DNA of 64,000 bases from Armigeres subalbatus (Eukaryota > Arthropoda > Insecta > Diptera > Culicidae). Below the pieces are notes generated by a model. It was not told the DNA's origin. It ran no database searches and worked only from the letters and a program-made list of their open reading frames with translations. A program made the position numbers and the translations under genes. Positions 21,806-32,156 of this stretch are shown here, in pieces. Position 1 is the first letter of the stretch. The number at the start of each line of letters is the position of its first letter. The stretch lies in the NCBI RefSeq assembly GCF_024139115.2, contig NC_085139.1:68119203-68183202 (forward strand). The letters are read 5' to 3'.

Positions 21806-22811
21806 GAAGATACAATTCGATAAGACAGGATATCCAGTTAGAGGGGTAAAGTTTTATTGTATAAACTGATCAGAGTAGCCAAGATTTAAATTGAGGCTGC
21901 AAACACATCGTGAGCCAGAACATCCAGTAAGGGAAAGTTTACTGTACGTGTACGTACATGTCCTCGTTATGGACATATAGTTTCGGTCACTAGCTCTTAA
22001 TGCAGCAGCCTGACAGCCAGTCAACGGCGAACAGAAGAATAATGTCATCGTTGTATGGGACAGGGCAATAACCTATTGGCTTCACAAGCTGTCACTTTAT
22101 GGATCCCAGCCTATCGATACTGACGGTCCGAAGTAGGCCATGACGTGATGAAGATGTTTCTCTTTTTTCGTTCGGATTTTTTTCAGTTAAAGGTAGTTAA
22201 AGTTTATAAAATATTTTGTTTTTTCTTTCTGGTTTATACTGCCCTTCTACTCATAATTGTCCCATACAAGTTTGTGTGAGTTCTGATTTGTACCAGTTTC
22301 TTACAAACACTTACAAATAACAAAATTTGATCGCAAATTTGGTCAAATTTTGTCATGAAGCATGAAGATAGATGTATCGTAGCAGAGTTTTGACTTTTCA
22401 GATCAATGAGACCAAAGCAAGCGTTTTTTTCGAGCCAAGCGATCTTTCAATCTCATAAATCTTTCCCTGGAGCTAGTTTTGGAAGATAAACGAAAATCAT
22501 GTCTATTAGGTGAAATTCCTTTTTCGTTTCTTCGCTTGTACCTCTCACTAACTTTTCGCGAGGTTCGAACCCAGAATATTAACAATAATAGCCGTAGTGA
22601 TGCGCCCACTCTAGCCACATCCTACCGCTGTCTTCATGTATTTATTATGTTATTTGTTCCACATAAGCTACTTTCTTTTCTATTACTAATGACACGAAAA
22701 AGCCAGTATATGGAAGAATACGAGCTACAAATATCCGCGCCAATCAAAATGGACAAAAGTAGTTATCACTCAGATTTTTTTTCCCGAAAAGCGATTTTTG
22801 TTTGAAAATTT
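21806..22811. other. No gene recognised
   Basis: Low-copy AT-rich sequence. Overlapping frames on both strands at 22,403-22,805 show no domain. Confidence 0.4.
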
Positions 22812-23252
22812 TTGGTAGATAGCCTTTGTGTGCTGTTGTGTGTGTGCTGTGCTGTTGATAACGATACCAGCAGAGAGATCCAGAGACGCATCATGGCAGG
22901 AAATCGTACGAACTTTGGACTCCGTAAAACGCTTCGATCGAATAGAGTTCGCCGCAGTATCAAACTGACTATCTACAAAACGCTTATAAGACCGGTAGTT
23001 CTCTACGGACACGACACCTGGACGATGCTCGTGGAGGACCAACGCGCATTGGGAGTTTTCGAAAGGAAAGTGCTGCGTACCATCTATGGTGGGGTGCAGA
23101 TGGCGGACGGTACGTGGAAAATGCGATTGAACCACGAGTTGCATCAGCTGTTGGGAGAACCATCCATCGTTCACACCGCGAAAATCGAAAGACTGCGGTG
23201 GGCCGGGCACGTAACCAGAATCCGGACAGTAATCCGGTGGAAATGGTTCTAG
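22812..23252 (+). pseudogene. RTE-type LINE, reverse transcriptase C-terminal fragment
   Basis: An open plus-strand frame reads EIQRRIMAGNRTNFGLRKTL, then 'KLTIYKTLIRPVVLYGHDTW', 'FERKVLRTIYGG' and 'IERLRWAGHVTRIRT'. These are the conserved thumb and post-RT segments of RTE-clade (BovB-like) elements. The catalytic palm (YADD) and the endonuclease are absent, so this is a strongly 5'-truncated copy. It reads directly into the GTGAGAA minisatellite, which may have grown from the LINE tail or target. Confidence 0.8.
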
Positions 23253-23274
23253 ACAACGATCCGACGGGAACAAG

Positions 23275-23582
23275 AAATGAAGGCAAGAAGGGTGAAGCTA
23301 GAAGATAGAAGTGGGGAGTGTGAAGTGAGAAGTGAGAAGCGAGAAGTGGGAAGCGAGAAGTGGGAAGTGGAAAGTAAGAAGTGAGAAGTGACAAGTGAGA
23401 GGCGAGAAGTGAATAGTAAGAAGTGAGAAATTAGATAAAGATGTGATATGTAAAAGTGAGAAGTGAGAAACGAGAAGTGATATGTGAGAGCCGAGAAATG
23501 AGAAGCTATAAGTGAGAAGTGAGAAGTGAGAAACGAGAAGCGGTTAGTGAAAAACGAGAAGTGAATAGAAGTGAGTTGTGAG
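23275..23582 (+). repeat. GTGAGAAGTGAGAA minisatellite (left part)
   Basis: Repeats of AGAAGTGAGAAG and AGAAGTGGGAAG with a 7-8 bp sub-period. The array resumes after the hAT insertion at 26,867-26,980 ('gaagtaagatatgagaagtg'), so the two parts were once continuous. Similar tracts lie at 48.86-49.42 and 50.29-50.46 kb. Confidence 0.75.
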
Positions 23583-24834
23583 TAAGCATATGCGGTATTT
23601 CGAAAAAAATCGTTTCAGGTGGTTTGAAACGTTATTCCGCGGAATTTCGCGGAATTTGAGCATGACGAAATCTGATTTCTTGATTTCGTTTCGTTTCGTA
23701 AAATTACAAAAATTTCGCTAGAAAAAACTAGCTTCTAACGAAATTTAACGGAATTTCGAAACAAATTTAAACTTAAACCATACTTTATATGATCATAAAT
23801 TTTGGCTGCGCCGCTGAACTATATCGTAAAGTTGTTTTCAAAACTTTAGGTTATACATTTTTGTCTATTAACGCTTACTACATAACCCCATTCTTAGTCG
23901 ACAAATACGTATGCAGTTTTCTTCTATAAAACGTCTTCAGTGTTTCCATAATTCAAATTTAAATTTTGTGATATTTTTTCACTATTCGCACAATATGAAT
24001 GCGGAATCGATTGTGGGACGGCAGTGAGTGAAAAAAATCTACCTCGCGTAGCAGAAATTTGTTTAACCCAGCCAGCTAACATGGGAGAAAGTGAAATGAT
24101 AAAACTTATGTCTGCACCGAAGAGCACAAAATTATTTAGTGCGGAATCGATCGTGTTGTAGAAGCTTATTAAACGAAGCACATTGATCTTGCGTTAGATT
24201 GATTTGAAACAAAATGTTCGTCTCCTTTTTTTGAAAATAACTTCGTTTACAATAAATAATTAGTCGCTTACCAAAGGGCTTCACATGAGTTACCTTCTCA
24301 ACCTTCTCCCAGAGCATTCCTCGGTCTCTTATAACAATGAGTGGTTAACTAATTTTCCGCACCTAATCCTAAATTGACTGTAAGGACATGACCACCATCG
24401 TTATCTAATATGTAAGGAACATTACAGATTTGTTGGAATTTCAAGATCGTCGCATGGAATTTGCAAAAAGATCCAGAACGAGTTGAAAGATCATTAAAAT
24501 TGCTGAAAGCTCTTTACTTATGATAGCTTTAAGCTTATACTAATAATAACAGCTGTTCTCATATGCAAAGGACACACAGACAATAGCTCAGTTCGTCTAT
24601 GGATCTGTGAAATTCAATCTGAAATACACATCTTTATGCATTTTAGAAAGGTGCACAGGATTCTTCTGGTGAGCAAATGTAGGGGAAGAGGCACCAAAAC
24701 GCCCCCTTCCCCCCGGGGCAAAAAGACTTTCGGGTATTTACTTATATTTACCATGTTTGAGAAAGCCTTAATAAAACTAGACGTGAAATTATGTAGGTTA
24801 GGCGAAAAAAGTGTCAAAATAATAGATAGGAATG

Positions 24835-25271
24835 AGCTTGAGCTTGAGCTTGATTGACTGCTCGTAGTTGCTACTCCATTATGACCAGATCAGCTGTTCT
24901 TGCACAGGGAACCAACAGATGTTTGCTTGGGACTAACACACATCTTCAATGTACAAGTACTGGTGATCTCATTTGCTGGCGCCTGCCACGTCAGAATGCA
25001 AGTCAATGTAGGGAAGGGGGAGGAAATGATGATGCAATCACTCGCCCACTACAAGCCGAATATACCTCTGCACTTGCCACGAGTTCATGCGGAATTTGTT
25101 GGAATTTTTGGGTTAGGTTCGAGAGGTAGAGGTCCAGAAGAAGAGCGATTGCTAGAACATGAGAAATATAGAGAAAGATACAATGTAGGATAATGGAACG
25201 GACCTGGGATTGAACCCACGACCTCCTGCGTATGAGGCAGAAGCAGTAGCCATATGACTACCAAGCCCGCT
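24835..25271 (-). mobile_element. tRNA-derived SINE with 23-bp target duplication
   Basis: The head, minus strand from 25,271: GCGGGCTTGGTAGTCATATG, anticodon arm TCTGC-CTCATAC-GCAGG (CAT, Met-like), then GGTCGTGGGTTCAATCCCAG (B box). The tail near 24,835 is (AAGCTC)n on the minus strand. The flanks 24,812-24,834 and 25,272-25,294 are the same 23 bases (TGTCAAAATAATAGATRGGA then ATG) with one difference, a typical LINE-type target duplication. Length 437 bp. It sits inside hAT copy 2. Confidence 0.85.
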
Positions 25272-25559
25272 TGTCAAAATAATAGATGGGAATGTAGGAA
25301 AAACTGAAATTTTCCACATTTTGATGAAACATCTAACATTTCGGCGAGGCAAAACGCCCTAGTGGAACTATCCTACAATGTACTCGCGTCTCCACGCACT
25401 GTCCATACCAGAACGATGAAGCGCCGACACGTGGTACGTTGTTCCCTATAAGCTGCCGGCTAAAAGGCGTTTTGCCTCATGAGTCTTCCGGCAACGAAAT
25501 ATCTCCAATTTTTTGAAATGTGAATATTATCAATATGATTGAGATTTTTTCTAATTTTA

Positions 25560-26074
25560 ATATGGCATCAGCTAGCTTTATTGTTCAACTGTTGCGTGAG
25601 GTCCATAAAGGAAAAAAATGAACGTCTAAAAGGAACGATCAATCGGAAAGAAAGAGGCGAATATGGCAACGCAAGGTGGGCAACGTAAATCGTATTCAGG
25701 TGTCGTTATCGGATTTGATGCAGCAACCCGTCAAAGAACGGCGTAATTGAAGTGGCTAAGGAAGAAGTGGTTGGATTGGATACCGATTCAACTGAACGGA
25801 TGGAACAATTTGAAATTCCCGATTTCATGGTGGAACGTGAAAAACTAGCAGAAACTATGACATTCAAGAATAATACAGATCGGATCTGGTTCGTGAAGAA
25901 GAAATCATGGGCTACACGGACTCCTACAGAAAAATGAGAGAGGAAGAGGATAAAAATCAACTAGCGCAGTCTATGAGTCAGCGACGGGATCGTTTGGTTA
26001 CTGAAGGATCAAGTGACCGATCCCCACTAAAGAAGACCTCACGCAGAAACGTTTCTGAAACTTCTTCGGAATAA
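25560..26074 (+). pseudogene. Decayed unidentified coding sequence inside hAT copy 2
   Basis: Three plus-strand frames overlap end to end with coding-like composition. The first gives MATQGGQRKSYSGVVIGFDA and stops. The second (25,752-25,937) gives EEVVGLDTDSTERMEQFEIP, then 'FMVEREKLAETM'. The third gives MGYTDSYRKMREEEDKNQLA, then 'RRDRLVTEGSSDRSPLKKTS' and 'ETSSE' before a stop at about 26,072. Two frameshifts would join them. I do not recognise the protein. It might be a second gene of the transposon, a captured host fragment, or chance. It runs opposite to copy 1's orientation. Confidence 0.35.
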
Positions 26075-27105
26075 TTGATTCTATTATTTCTAATGTTTTC
26101 GGCTCTGTAGAGTTTATTATTAAACATCTGAGCCTCATAAATAAACAGATTGGTAAAAAATGTGCTATATATATGTAGACGAAGAATAAGAAGGAATAAG
26201 TTTTGGCTGTTACGCTCTTTTCAAATGTTGGGCTAGTAATATCAATTCTTCATCTGCGTATACGCTTGGCAGATGTAGATACATTACTGAGTATCCCACT
26301 AAATGAAAAATAAATCTAACCAATAATTACCTAATTTTAGGTAACTTAGCACGATACTATATAACCAGGCTTACAAGACAATATGAAGTATGCTTCAGCA
26401 TAATTACATAATTCTTAAGTGAACTAAGGTTTTGAACGAAATTTGAATCCGTATATGAAAAATCCCACAATTTCTATATTTTTATGTACTTACTGATATG
26501 AAACTGATATAAAATTGAACAGATTCAGGAGCACACGCTCCACGATGAATTCCTTTGAAAGCGGCACAAATGCTGGGGTATTGCCTTATCGCCAATGTTA
26601 TATGCGGCGAGAATGCGGCGATTTATCACAGACTGCCTCTTCTGTTATTATAACTCTAAAAACAGATATTTGACTTCGGAAAAGTGAAATCAGAATTGCG
26701 TAATACTATTTTAATAAAAATTCCGCGAAAAAAAAAATCAAATTTCGTTTCGTTTCGAAGTCTCGAAAGTAAATCTATATTTCGTTTCGTTTCGATCCGA
26801 ATTGATATAGACATTTGAAATTTCGTTTCGTTTCGTTAGGAAAAAGTGTGTTATCGCATACCCCTAGTTGTGAGAAGTAAGATATGAGAAGTGAAGAGTT
26901 AGAAATAAAAAGTAATATGTGAGATGTGAGAAGAGAGACGCAAAAAGAGAGAAGTTAGAAAGAAGAAATGAGGAATCGTGACGTCATGCTCGTTTGTCAC
27001 TAATTAGGAGTTCTTTTGGCTACACTCGTCTTCTCCTCAGCTCGTCTATAGAACTTACAGTGTCTATAATCTAGACTTTCCGATTTAGATACAATATGTA
27101 GACCA

Positions 27106-27300
27106 CTACCCGGGATGCGGGTGGTCGTCGAGCAACTCGACAACATTATCGAGTTCGCAAGCGGAAGGCAGAACATCAGTAAGGAACTGAAACACAACCT
27201 GCTGGTGCACCGCCATGTTGTTCGAGTCGTAAGACAAGAACAGGACGCTTTTATCAGCCACCCAGGGGAAGCGAGAAGGCCAACAAAGGTGCCACAACGG
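27106..27300 (+). pseudogene. R1-clade LINE ORF1 fragment
   Basis: The frame MRVVVEQLDNIIEFASGRQN, then 'ISKELKHNLLVH', parallels 'TEQLDAIIDFASSKHNISKD', then 'LKRSF', in the ORF1 of the R1 element at 29.2 kb. The similarity covers about 35 residues, after which the sequence is unrelated. It is a decayed remnant of a related but different family. Confidence 0.6.
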
Positions 27301-27649
27301 AGGCCTTCTCCTTCGTTGGAAGATCGAATATGGCCGAAGAGGCGATTGGTTTCGTCCTGACGATCAACTAGGAAAAGACTGCGCCTAACCAAAAACGGCT
27401 GCGCCAGCAAAAAGCAAGCATGTGATCACGTTATGGGTGGACCTCCGTGTCCCATCGGAGAGGAAAACAAGAAGCCATGCAAGCAACACAGTTGAATCTT
27501 AACCACTGTGCATCTGTCCAGCAGCTGCTGTGGCAGTCGGTCTCGGAGTCGAAGACCGATGTCGCTCTCCCGTCCAATCCGTACAACGTCCCTGACTCGG
27601 ATCGTTATTTACGTGACTATTTTCACGCGCATCTCGGAAATTATTCCAT

Positions 27650-28540
27650 GTACCACAAGGAGCATGCAATATATTTGAAACAGGTCGACAGACCTTTGCT
27701 TACGCGCGTAGATCGAAAGGCCTTGCTGCAGGAATTGAAACAAGTCAACAGACCTTTGGTTACGCGTGTAGATCTAAAAGCCTTACTCAGGGATTTTTTT
27801 TGATACACAAAAAGTTATGTTGTGTACACATTCTATTTTATCTACAATAAGGAGCATGCAACACATTTTGAAATAGGGCAACAGACCGTTGGTTACGCGT
27901 GTAGATGTAAAGGCCTTTCCCAAAGATTTTTTTTGATAGCCAAAAAGATATCCTGTGTATATATTCTAATCTATGTTCCACAAGGAGCATATTTGAAAGA
28001 GATCGATAAACCTTTGGTTACGCCTGTAGATCAAAGGGCCTTACTCCTGGATTTTTGGATAGCTAAAAAGATATATTTCGTACCAATTTTTTTCTATGTA
28101 CTTATTTGAAACAGGTCTTCAGACCTTTGGTTACGCGTGTAGATCAAAAGGCCTTACTCCATGAGTTTCTTGGATGGCCAAGAAGTTATTTTGCATACAC
28201 ATTCTATTCTATGCACCACAAAGAGCATGCACCATATTTGGAACAAATCGTTAGACCTTTGGTTACGCGTGTAGATCAAAAGGCCTTACTCCAGGAATTT
28301 CTTGAATGGCCAAGAAGTTATTCTTCATTCACATTCTATACTATGTACCCCAAAGAGCATGCACATATTCGCATATTCGAAATAGGTCGACAGACCTTTG
28401 GTTACGCGGGTCAAAAGGCCTTATTTCATGAATTTCTTGTATGGCCGAGAATTTATGCTCTGTACACATTCTATTCTATGTAGCACAAGAAGCATGCACC
28501 ATATTTGAAACAGGTCGATAGACCTTTGGTTACACGTAAA
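27650..28540 (+). repeat. 130-bp satellite with TTGGTTACGCGTGTAGATC motif
   Basis: 'cctttggttacgcgtgtaga' recurs at about 27,754, 27,888, 28,013, 28,126, 28,258, 28,397 and 28,525 (spacing 113-140 bp), with 'caaaaggccttactccagga' and 'ttctatgtaccacaaggagc' in each unit. Frames such as 28,106-28,483 are repeat translations. Related units lie at 47.2-47.6 and 48.3-48.55 kb, where they again neighbour the 152-bp satellite. Confidence 0.8.
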
Positions 28541-28544
28541 GATA

Positions 28545-28752
28545 GCGAAAAACCGATTTTCATTAAAAGTCGTTTTTTACGCGTTTTTTTTACACGATTT
28601 TTTTCAAAAGTTTTTTTTACGCGGTTTTTTAAAAAGGTTAGGAAACACGTGAAAACCACGAAAAATCGATTTTTAGTGAAGTCGTTTTTTACGCGGTTTT
28701 TTCGGGATTTACGCGGAACGTATTCCCCGCGTAAAAACCGAGTCCAGTGTAC
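28545..28752. mobile_element. TTTTTTACGCGG-rich MITE-like insertion
   Basis: The words TTTTTTACGCGGTTTTTT, TTTACACG and 'cgcgtaaaaaccgagtccag' repeat in both orientations, giving a palindromic AT-rich element. The right end, read inverted, is CACTGGACTCGGTTTTTACG. A small related piece lies at 48,620-48,712. It lies at the end of the 130-bp satellite. Confidence 0.45.
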
Positions 28753-28879
28753 TTGTTTTTTTAGTACTTAGTTAGTTTCCGTCGCTATCTAGTGATGTAC
28801 AACCAATCAAGCCATTTGGTTGGAACGCGGTCGAGTTATTAACGTTGCGGACGGGAATAGGGGTAGCTGCCCAAATAGT

Positions 28880-28986
28880 CCCGCTCCCTATTACTACAGA
28901 TGTTCTAGGTTCTCCAAATTATCTGGAGCTTGAATCGTTTGATCTTCCAGGTAAACTACAGCTGATATGAGTTAACTGTTTATACA
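28880..28986 (-). repeat. Single unit of the 150-bp satellite, left of the R1 element
   Basis: Minus strand: 'caagctccagataatttgga' and 'gaacctagaacatctgtagt' match the units at 0.8-1.6 kb. Another piece ('gggctccagaacaatttgga' on the minus strand) lies at 31,840-31,886, beyond the R1 element. The R1 element therefore inserted within or beside this satellite. Confidence 0.6.
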
Positions 28987-29214
28987 GGCGCACGGAGTCG
29001 GGGCAGCAGGGACTTTGTCCAAGGGCTTGACGACCCCTCCCCATGGCCACTGCGAGTTAGACCGGGACCATCGTCCCTAACCCATAATCCCAAGGCGTCA
29101 AGCGACCCGTGCCGAGGGGATGCATGGCCAGGGGGGTGAAATAATGAGCTAGGCCTTTAACGGAGCCTGTGGGGTACCTGGGCACCCTCCACAGTAATTG
29201 TCCCTTACCACGTC

Positions 29215-30849
29215 ATGCTGGGCTTTGGCGTGGTGGACATCTTTTCCCGAGCAACTCGTGGGACCAAAATGGAAAACCAAGTCAATTCTTCAATTAGTGG
29301 TAGTAGTGTAGGCGACAACCCCTTCGCAAGAGGTGGGTTGTTCAGGTCTCCGCCTAGGAGGCCAGAGGCAATAGTTGGCAGCTCAGTGCGCAGCGCCAGC
29401 GTGGGTCACTTAACCTTCATTTCGGCTAAAAAAACGCCGGTAGGGGTTATTGACGGCCCATGGCTTGTGGAGGCGATGAACCGCAAACGCGATGGGCTTT
29501 CGGCCTTCGAGGTGGCGACGGAACAGCTGGACGCCATCATCGACTTTGCGTCATCGAAGCATAATATCAGTAAGGACCTCAAGAGGAGCTTTCAGAAACA
29601 TCGAAAGTCGGTGCTGGATGCCAAGCTGGAGAGGGCGGTCGGGACGGCCAAGTGTAAACCCGTGAAATCCGTGGAGTCGAGGTCTACCCAGACTGAGGCC
29701 CAAGGATTCGCGGACTCGGGCAAGGTCGAGCCGACCGAAGGCGTGCCAGTGAAGACGGTGGTACCAAAGTCTACCCAGACTGAGGCTCAGGTATTTGCGG
29801 GTACGTCGGGGGTGACTGCTCCAACGGAGCAGACACAAAAACGGGGGAGACAGTCTCCAGGGGATGAGCTCCCTGGGGGCCGCTCCAAAACGCGGAGGGT
29901 TACTACCCCGAACAAGGGTAGTGGTGCTGGGATGCTGAACCCCGGCCAGGTACCTCCAAAAACCGGGGGAGGAAGGACCTGGAAAGGTCCGTCCACCCAG
30001 GAAAGACGGTGGTAAGCGATTACGGGAGAGCTCTCAGCCGTACCAGACCAGGGAAATAGAGGGGGATGACGCCTCCTGGACCCTGGTCAAGAACAAGAGG
30101 AAACCAAAGACGTCAAGGGCCGAAAAGAAGGCGCCAATCGCTCCAGGGGCGATGCCCTAGTCATCACGGCGGACGAGACTAAGTACTCGGACGTCTTGAA
30201 GGCGATGAGGAGCGACGTCAAGCTCGGTGAACTCGGCGCCGACGTACGTCGAATAAGACGTACCCGGATGGGCGAGATGATCCTCGAGCTGAAGCGGGGC
30301 GTCTCGCAAAAGGGCGCCGCCTACAAGAAGTTGGCGGAGGAGGTCCTAGGCGAGACGGTCAAGGTGAGGGCACTCACGACGGAGGTGAATCTAAGGGTTA
30401 TAGACCTGACCGAGATCACCGAAGTCGAAGAGCTCGTCACGGCACTGCGGCGACAGTGTGAAGTGGAGACACCCACCGCAGCCTTTCGGCTACGGAAAGG
30501 TCCGGCAGGGACGCAGGTAGCATTGGTTCGGCTATCTGCAGCGGACGCCTCCAAGGTAGTCAAGTTAGGGAGCGTCAAGGTAGGATGGTCGGTATGCCCT
30601 GTGCGCATATACGAGCAACCCGAAGTTTGCTTCAAGTGCCTGGAACCGGGGCACAAGCAATGGGACTGCAAAGGCCCTGACAGAAGCAATCTCTGCCGAC
30701 GCTGCGGATTTGAGGGACATAAGGTACAATGCTGCACGAACCCTCCCAATTGTTTGATTTGTTCCAGCAAAACTGTGAACAGCAAGCACCCCATGGGGGG
30801 TTCGATGTGCCCGCCGTTTAAGCGTGCTGCAAAATCACAGTGCAGGTAA
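29215..30849 (+). pseudogene. R1-clade ORF1 (gag-like, CCHC zinc knuckles), frameshifted
   Basis: Two long plus-strand frames, 29,215-30,015 and about 30,166-30,849, plus a short bridging frame make up one ORF1 broken by two frameshifts (near 30,005 and 30,160). The N-terminal part is Ser/Thr/Pro/Lys-rich and carries two related blocks, each with 'STQTEAQ', that look like an internal duplication. The C-terminal part has the conserved 'LRVIDLTEITEVEELVTALR' region. Three knuckles follow: CFKCLEPGHKQWDC, CRRCGFEGHKVQCC and CLICSSKT...HPMGGSMC. These bind retrotransposon RNA in the ribonucleoprotein. The frame ends AAKSQCR. Minus-strand frames here are shadows. Confidence 0.85.
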
Positions 30850-31200
30850 CGCAGCTGGCTTGCTCGGCATCGCCCGAGTGTTTGGTGAGCGCAGGTTTAA
30901 AGGAAACGGCGGAACACGTGTTGTTCGTGTGCTCACGTTATCGCGCAATGCGTGACCACATGCTTGCCACATGTGGTCTGGAAACTACCCCGGACAACCT
31001 AGTTCGGAGGATGTGTAAAGATGAAGTTGGCTGGAACGCCGTTTTATCGGCTATCGCCCAAATCGTCTCGGAGGTACACAGAGGGTGGCGCGTGGACTCA
31101 AGGATGGCTAGTTCAGGCGCAAATAAGAGGTGGTCCAAGGGATCGGAGCGAGTCGGCTTCATGGGTCATACCGGTGGTCATGCTCTGTGGTCGAACTCGA
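30850..31200 (+). pseudogene. R1-clade ORF2 C-terminal remnant
   Basis: The frame ECLVSAGLKETAEHVLFVCS, then 'RYRAMRDHM' and 'ETTPDNLVRRMCKDEVGWNA' and 'VHRGWRVDSR', is the cysteine/histidine motif and tail found after the RT domain of R1-clade ORF2 proteins. It begins within a few bases of the ORF1 stop, with no endonuclease or RT before it. This shows the internal deletion. Confidence 0.8.
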
Positions 31201-31939
31201 TCCTTTTATCGAATAAGTGGCCGCGCGAAGAACAACATGGTATCGTCGCTTTCGCGGCGTCGGTCAACCGGGCGGGTTCCGAGCCCGATGACGGAAAGGG
31301 GTCCTCGTCAAGGCTGGGGCAGGCGTAGGCACCGCGTCGGCAAGTCCCTCTGTGTGCTGGCGAATAGGCCCGATCGCAGAAAGGTCAATTTGGGGTGCAC
31401 GCGGCATCATCATTCTTGATACCAGTCGTGCAGAGGGAAGCAGGCGCGAAGTCGACCCTGCCCACCTTCCGAGGACATAGGGCGTGGTAAGGCCACCTGG
31501 AAAGCCGGCAATGCGCTGGCACGATACCATGGTGTTCTTCTAAAAAAGCGAGTTACGATGTTCGGTGCTGCAAGGACACGCAGCTAACCTCGAGGGTGCG
31601 TTATGCACTGGCCCTCCTTTGAAGCATTACTTTCTGGTTGTACCGAAGGGACTATGGGCTTGGCGGCAATTGAAACGGTTTAGCGGGTAGGGGATGTAGT
31701 CCTGCCGCCCTCGTTTGCTGTTGGAGGTGATCCCTAACCCCGCACTTCCTAGGCAACCCAGGATGTCTGTTGAGCAGATTCCCCCTCCATTGCTTAGGAA
31801 GAAAAAAAAAGGCGCACGGAGTTCGAGGGTATGATTGCCCTGTACCAATGTTCCAGGCACTCCAAATTGTTCTGGAGCCCATACCGTTGGCAGTCATCTT
31901 CATCTGGTTAAACCGTTCATGGCTCCCATCATGGCAATA

Positions 31940-32156
31940 CTGCCGGTCTAGGCAATTTTCGGATTGGAAATTGTCTCGACTTCCCTGGGCATAAAAGAAT
32001 CATCGTGTTAGCCTCATGATATACGAATGCAAAAATGGGAACTTGGCTTAGAAACTTCGCAGTTTATAACTGTGGAAGTGCTTAATGAACACTAAGCTGC
32101 GAGGCGGCTCTGTCCTACTGGTGGGGATGTAATACTAATAAGAAGAAGAAGAAATA
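31940..32156 (+). mobile_element. Feilai-type SINE, 5'-truncated
   Basis: It starts within the body at CCGGTCTAGGCAATTTTCGG and continues 'ctgggcataaaagaatcatc', 'ggaagtgcttaatgaacact' and 'aagctgcgaggcggctctgt' to the tail AAGAAGAAGAAGAAATAA. The tRNA head is missing. It lies 120 bp beyond the R1 element, in the opposite orientation to the copy at 21 kb. Confidence 0.8.

Larger units (their letters stand above)
23583..26866 (-). mobile_element. hAT-type DNA transposon, copy 2 (3,284 bp, inverted to copy 1)
   Basis: The left end TAAGCATATGCGGTATTTCG and the right end, inverse of TAGGGGTATGCGATAACACA, match the two ends of copy 1 in reverse order. GTTGTGAG flanks both sides exactly (23,575-23,582 and 26,867-26,874), again 8 bp. 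Shared interior includes the CGAAACGAAACG clusters, the 'tgaacaaatcgccgcattct'-type region near 26,600 and the segment near 24,100. In both copies a minus-strand frame here keeps a peptide like FYNTIDSALNNFVLF. About 1.5 kb (24,680-26,155) is present only here. It contains a SINE and a decayed coding-like stretch. Confidence 0.88.
28999..31810 (+). mobile_element. Internally deleted R1-clade non-LTR retrotransposon
   Basis: The 12 bases GGCGCACGGAGT stand directly before 28,999 (28,987-28,998) and directly after the A-rich tail (31,811-31,822), so both ends are original. The order is a GC-rich 5' leader (28,999-29,214), ORF1 with zinc knuckles, an abrupt join near 30,845 to the very C-terminal end of ORF2, and a 3' UTR of about 500 bp ending GAAAAAAAAA. 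Endonuclease and reverse transcriptase domains are missing. A complete R1 element would be around 5-6 kb (general knowledge of the clade), so roughly 3 kb is deleted. Confidence 0.85.

Noticed and set aside
27000..28770. Possible CRISPR-like spacing of the TTGGTTACGCGTGTAGATC motif
   Set aside because: The intervening sequences are themselves repeats of one 130-bp unit, and the genome is eukaryotic.
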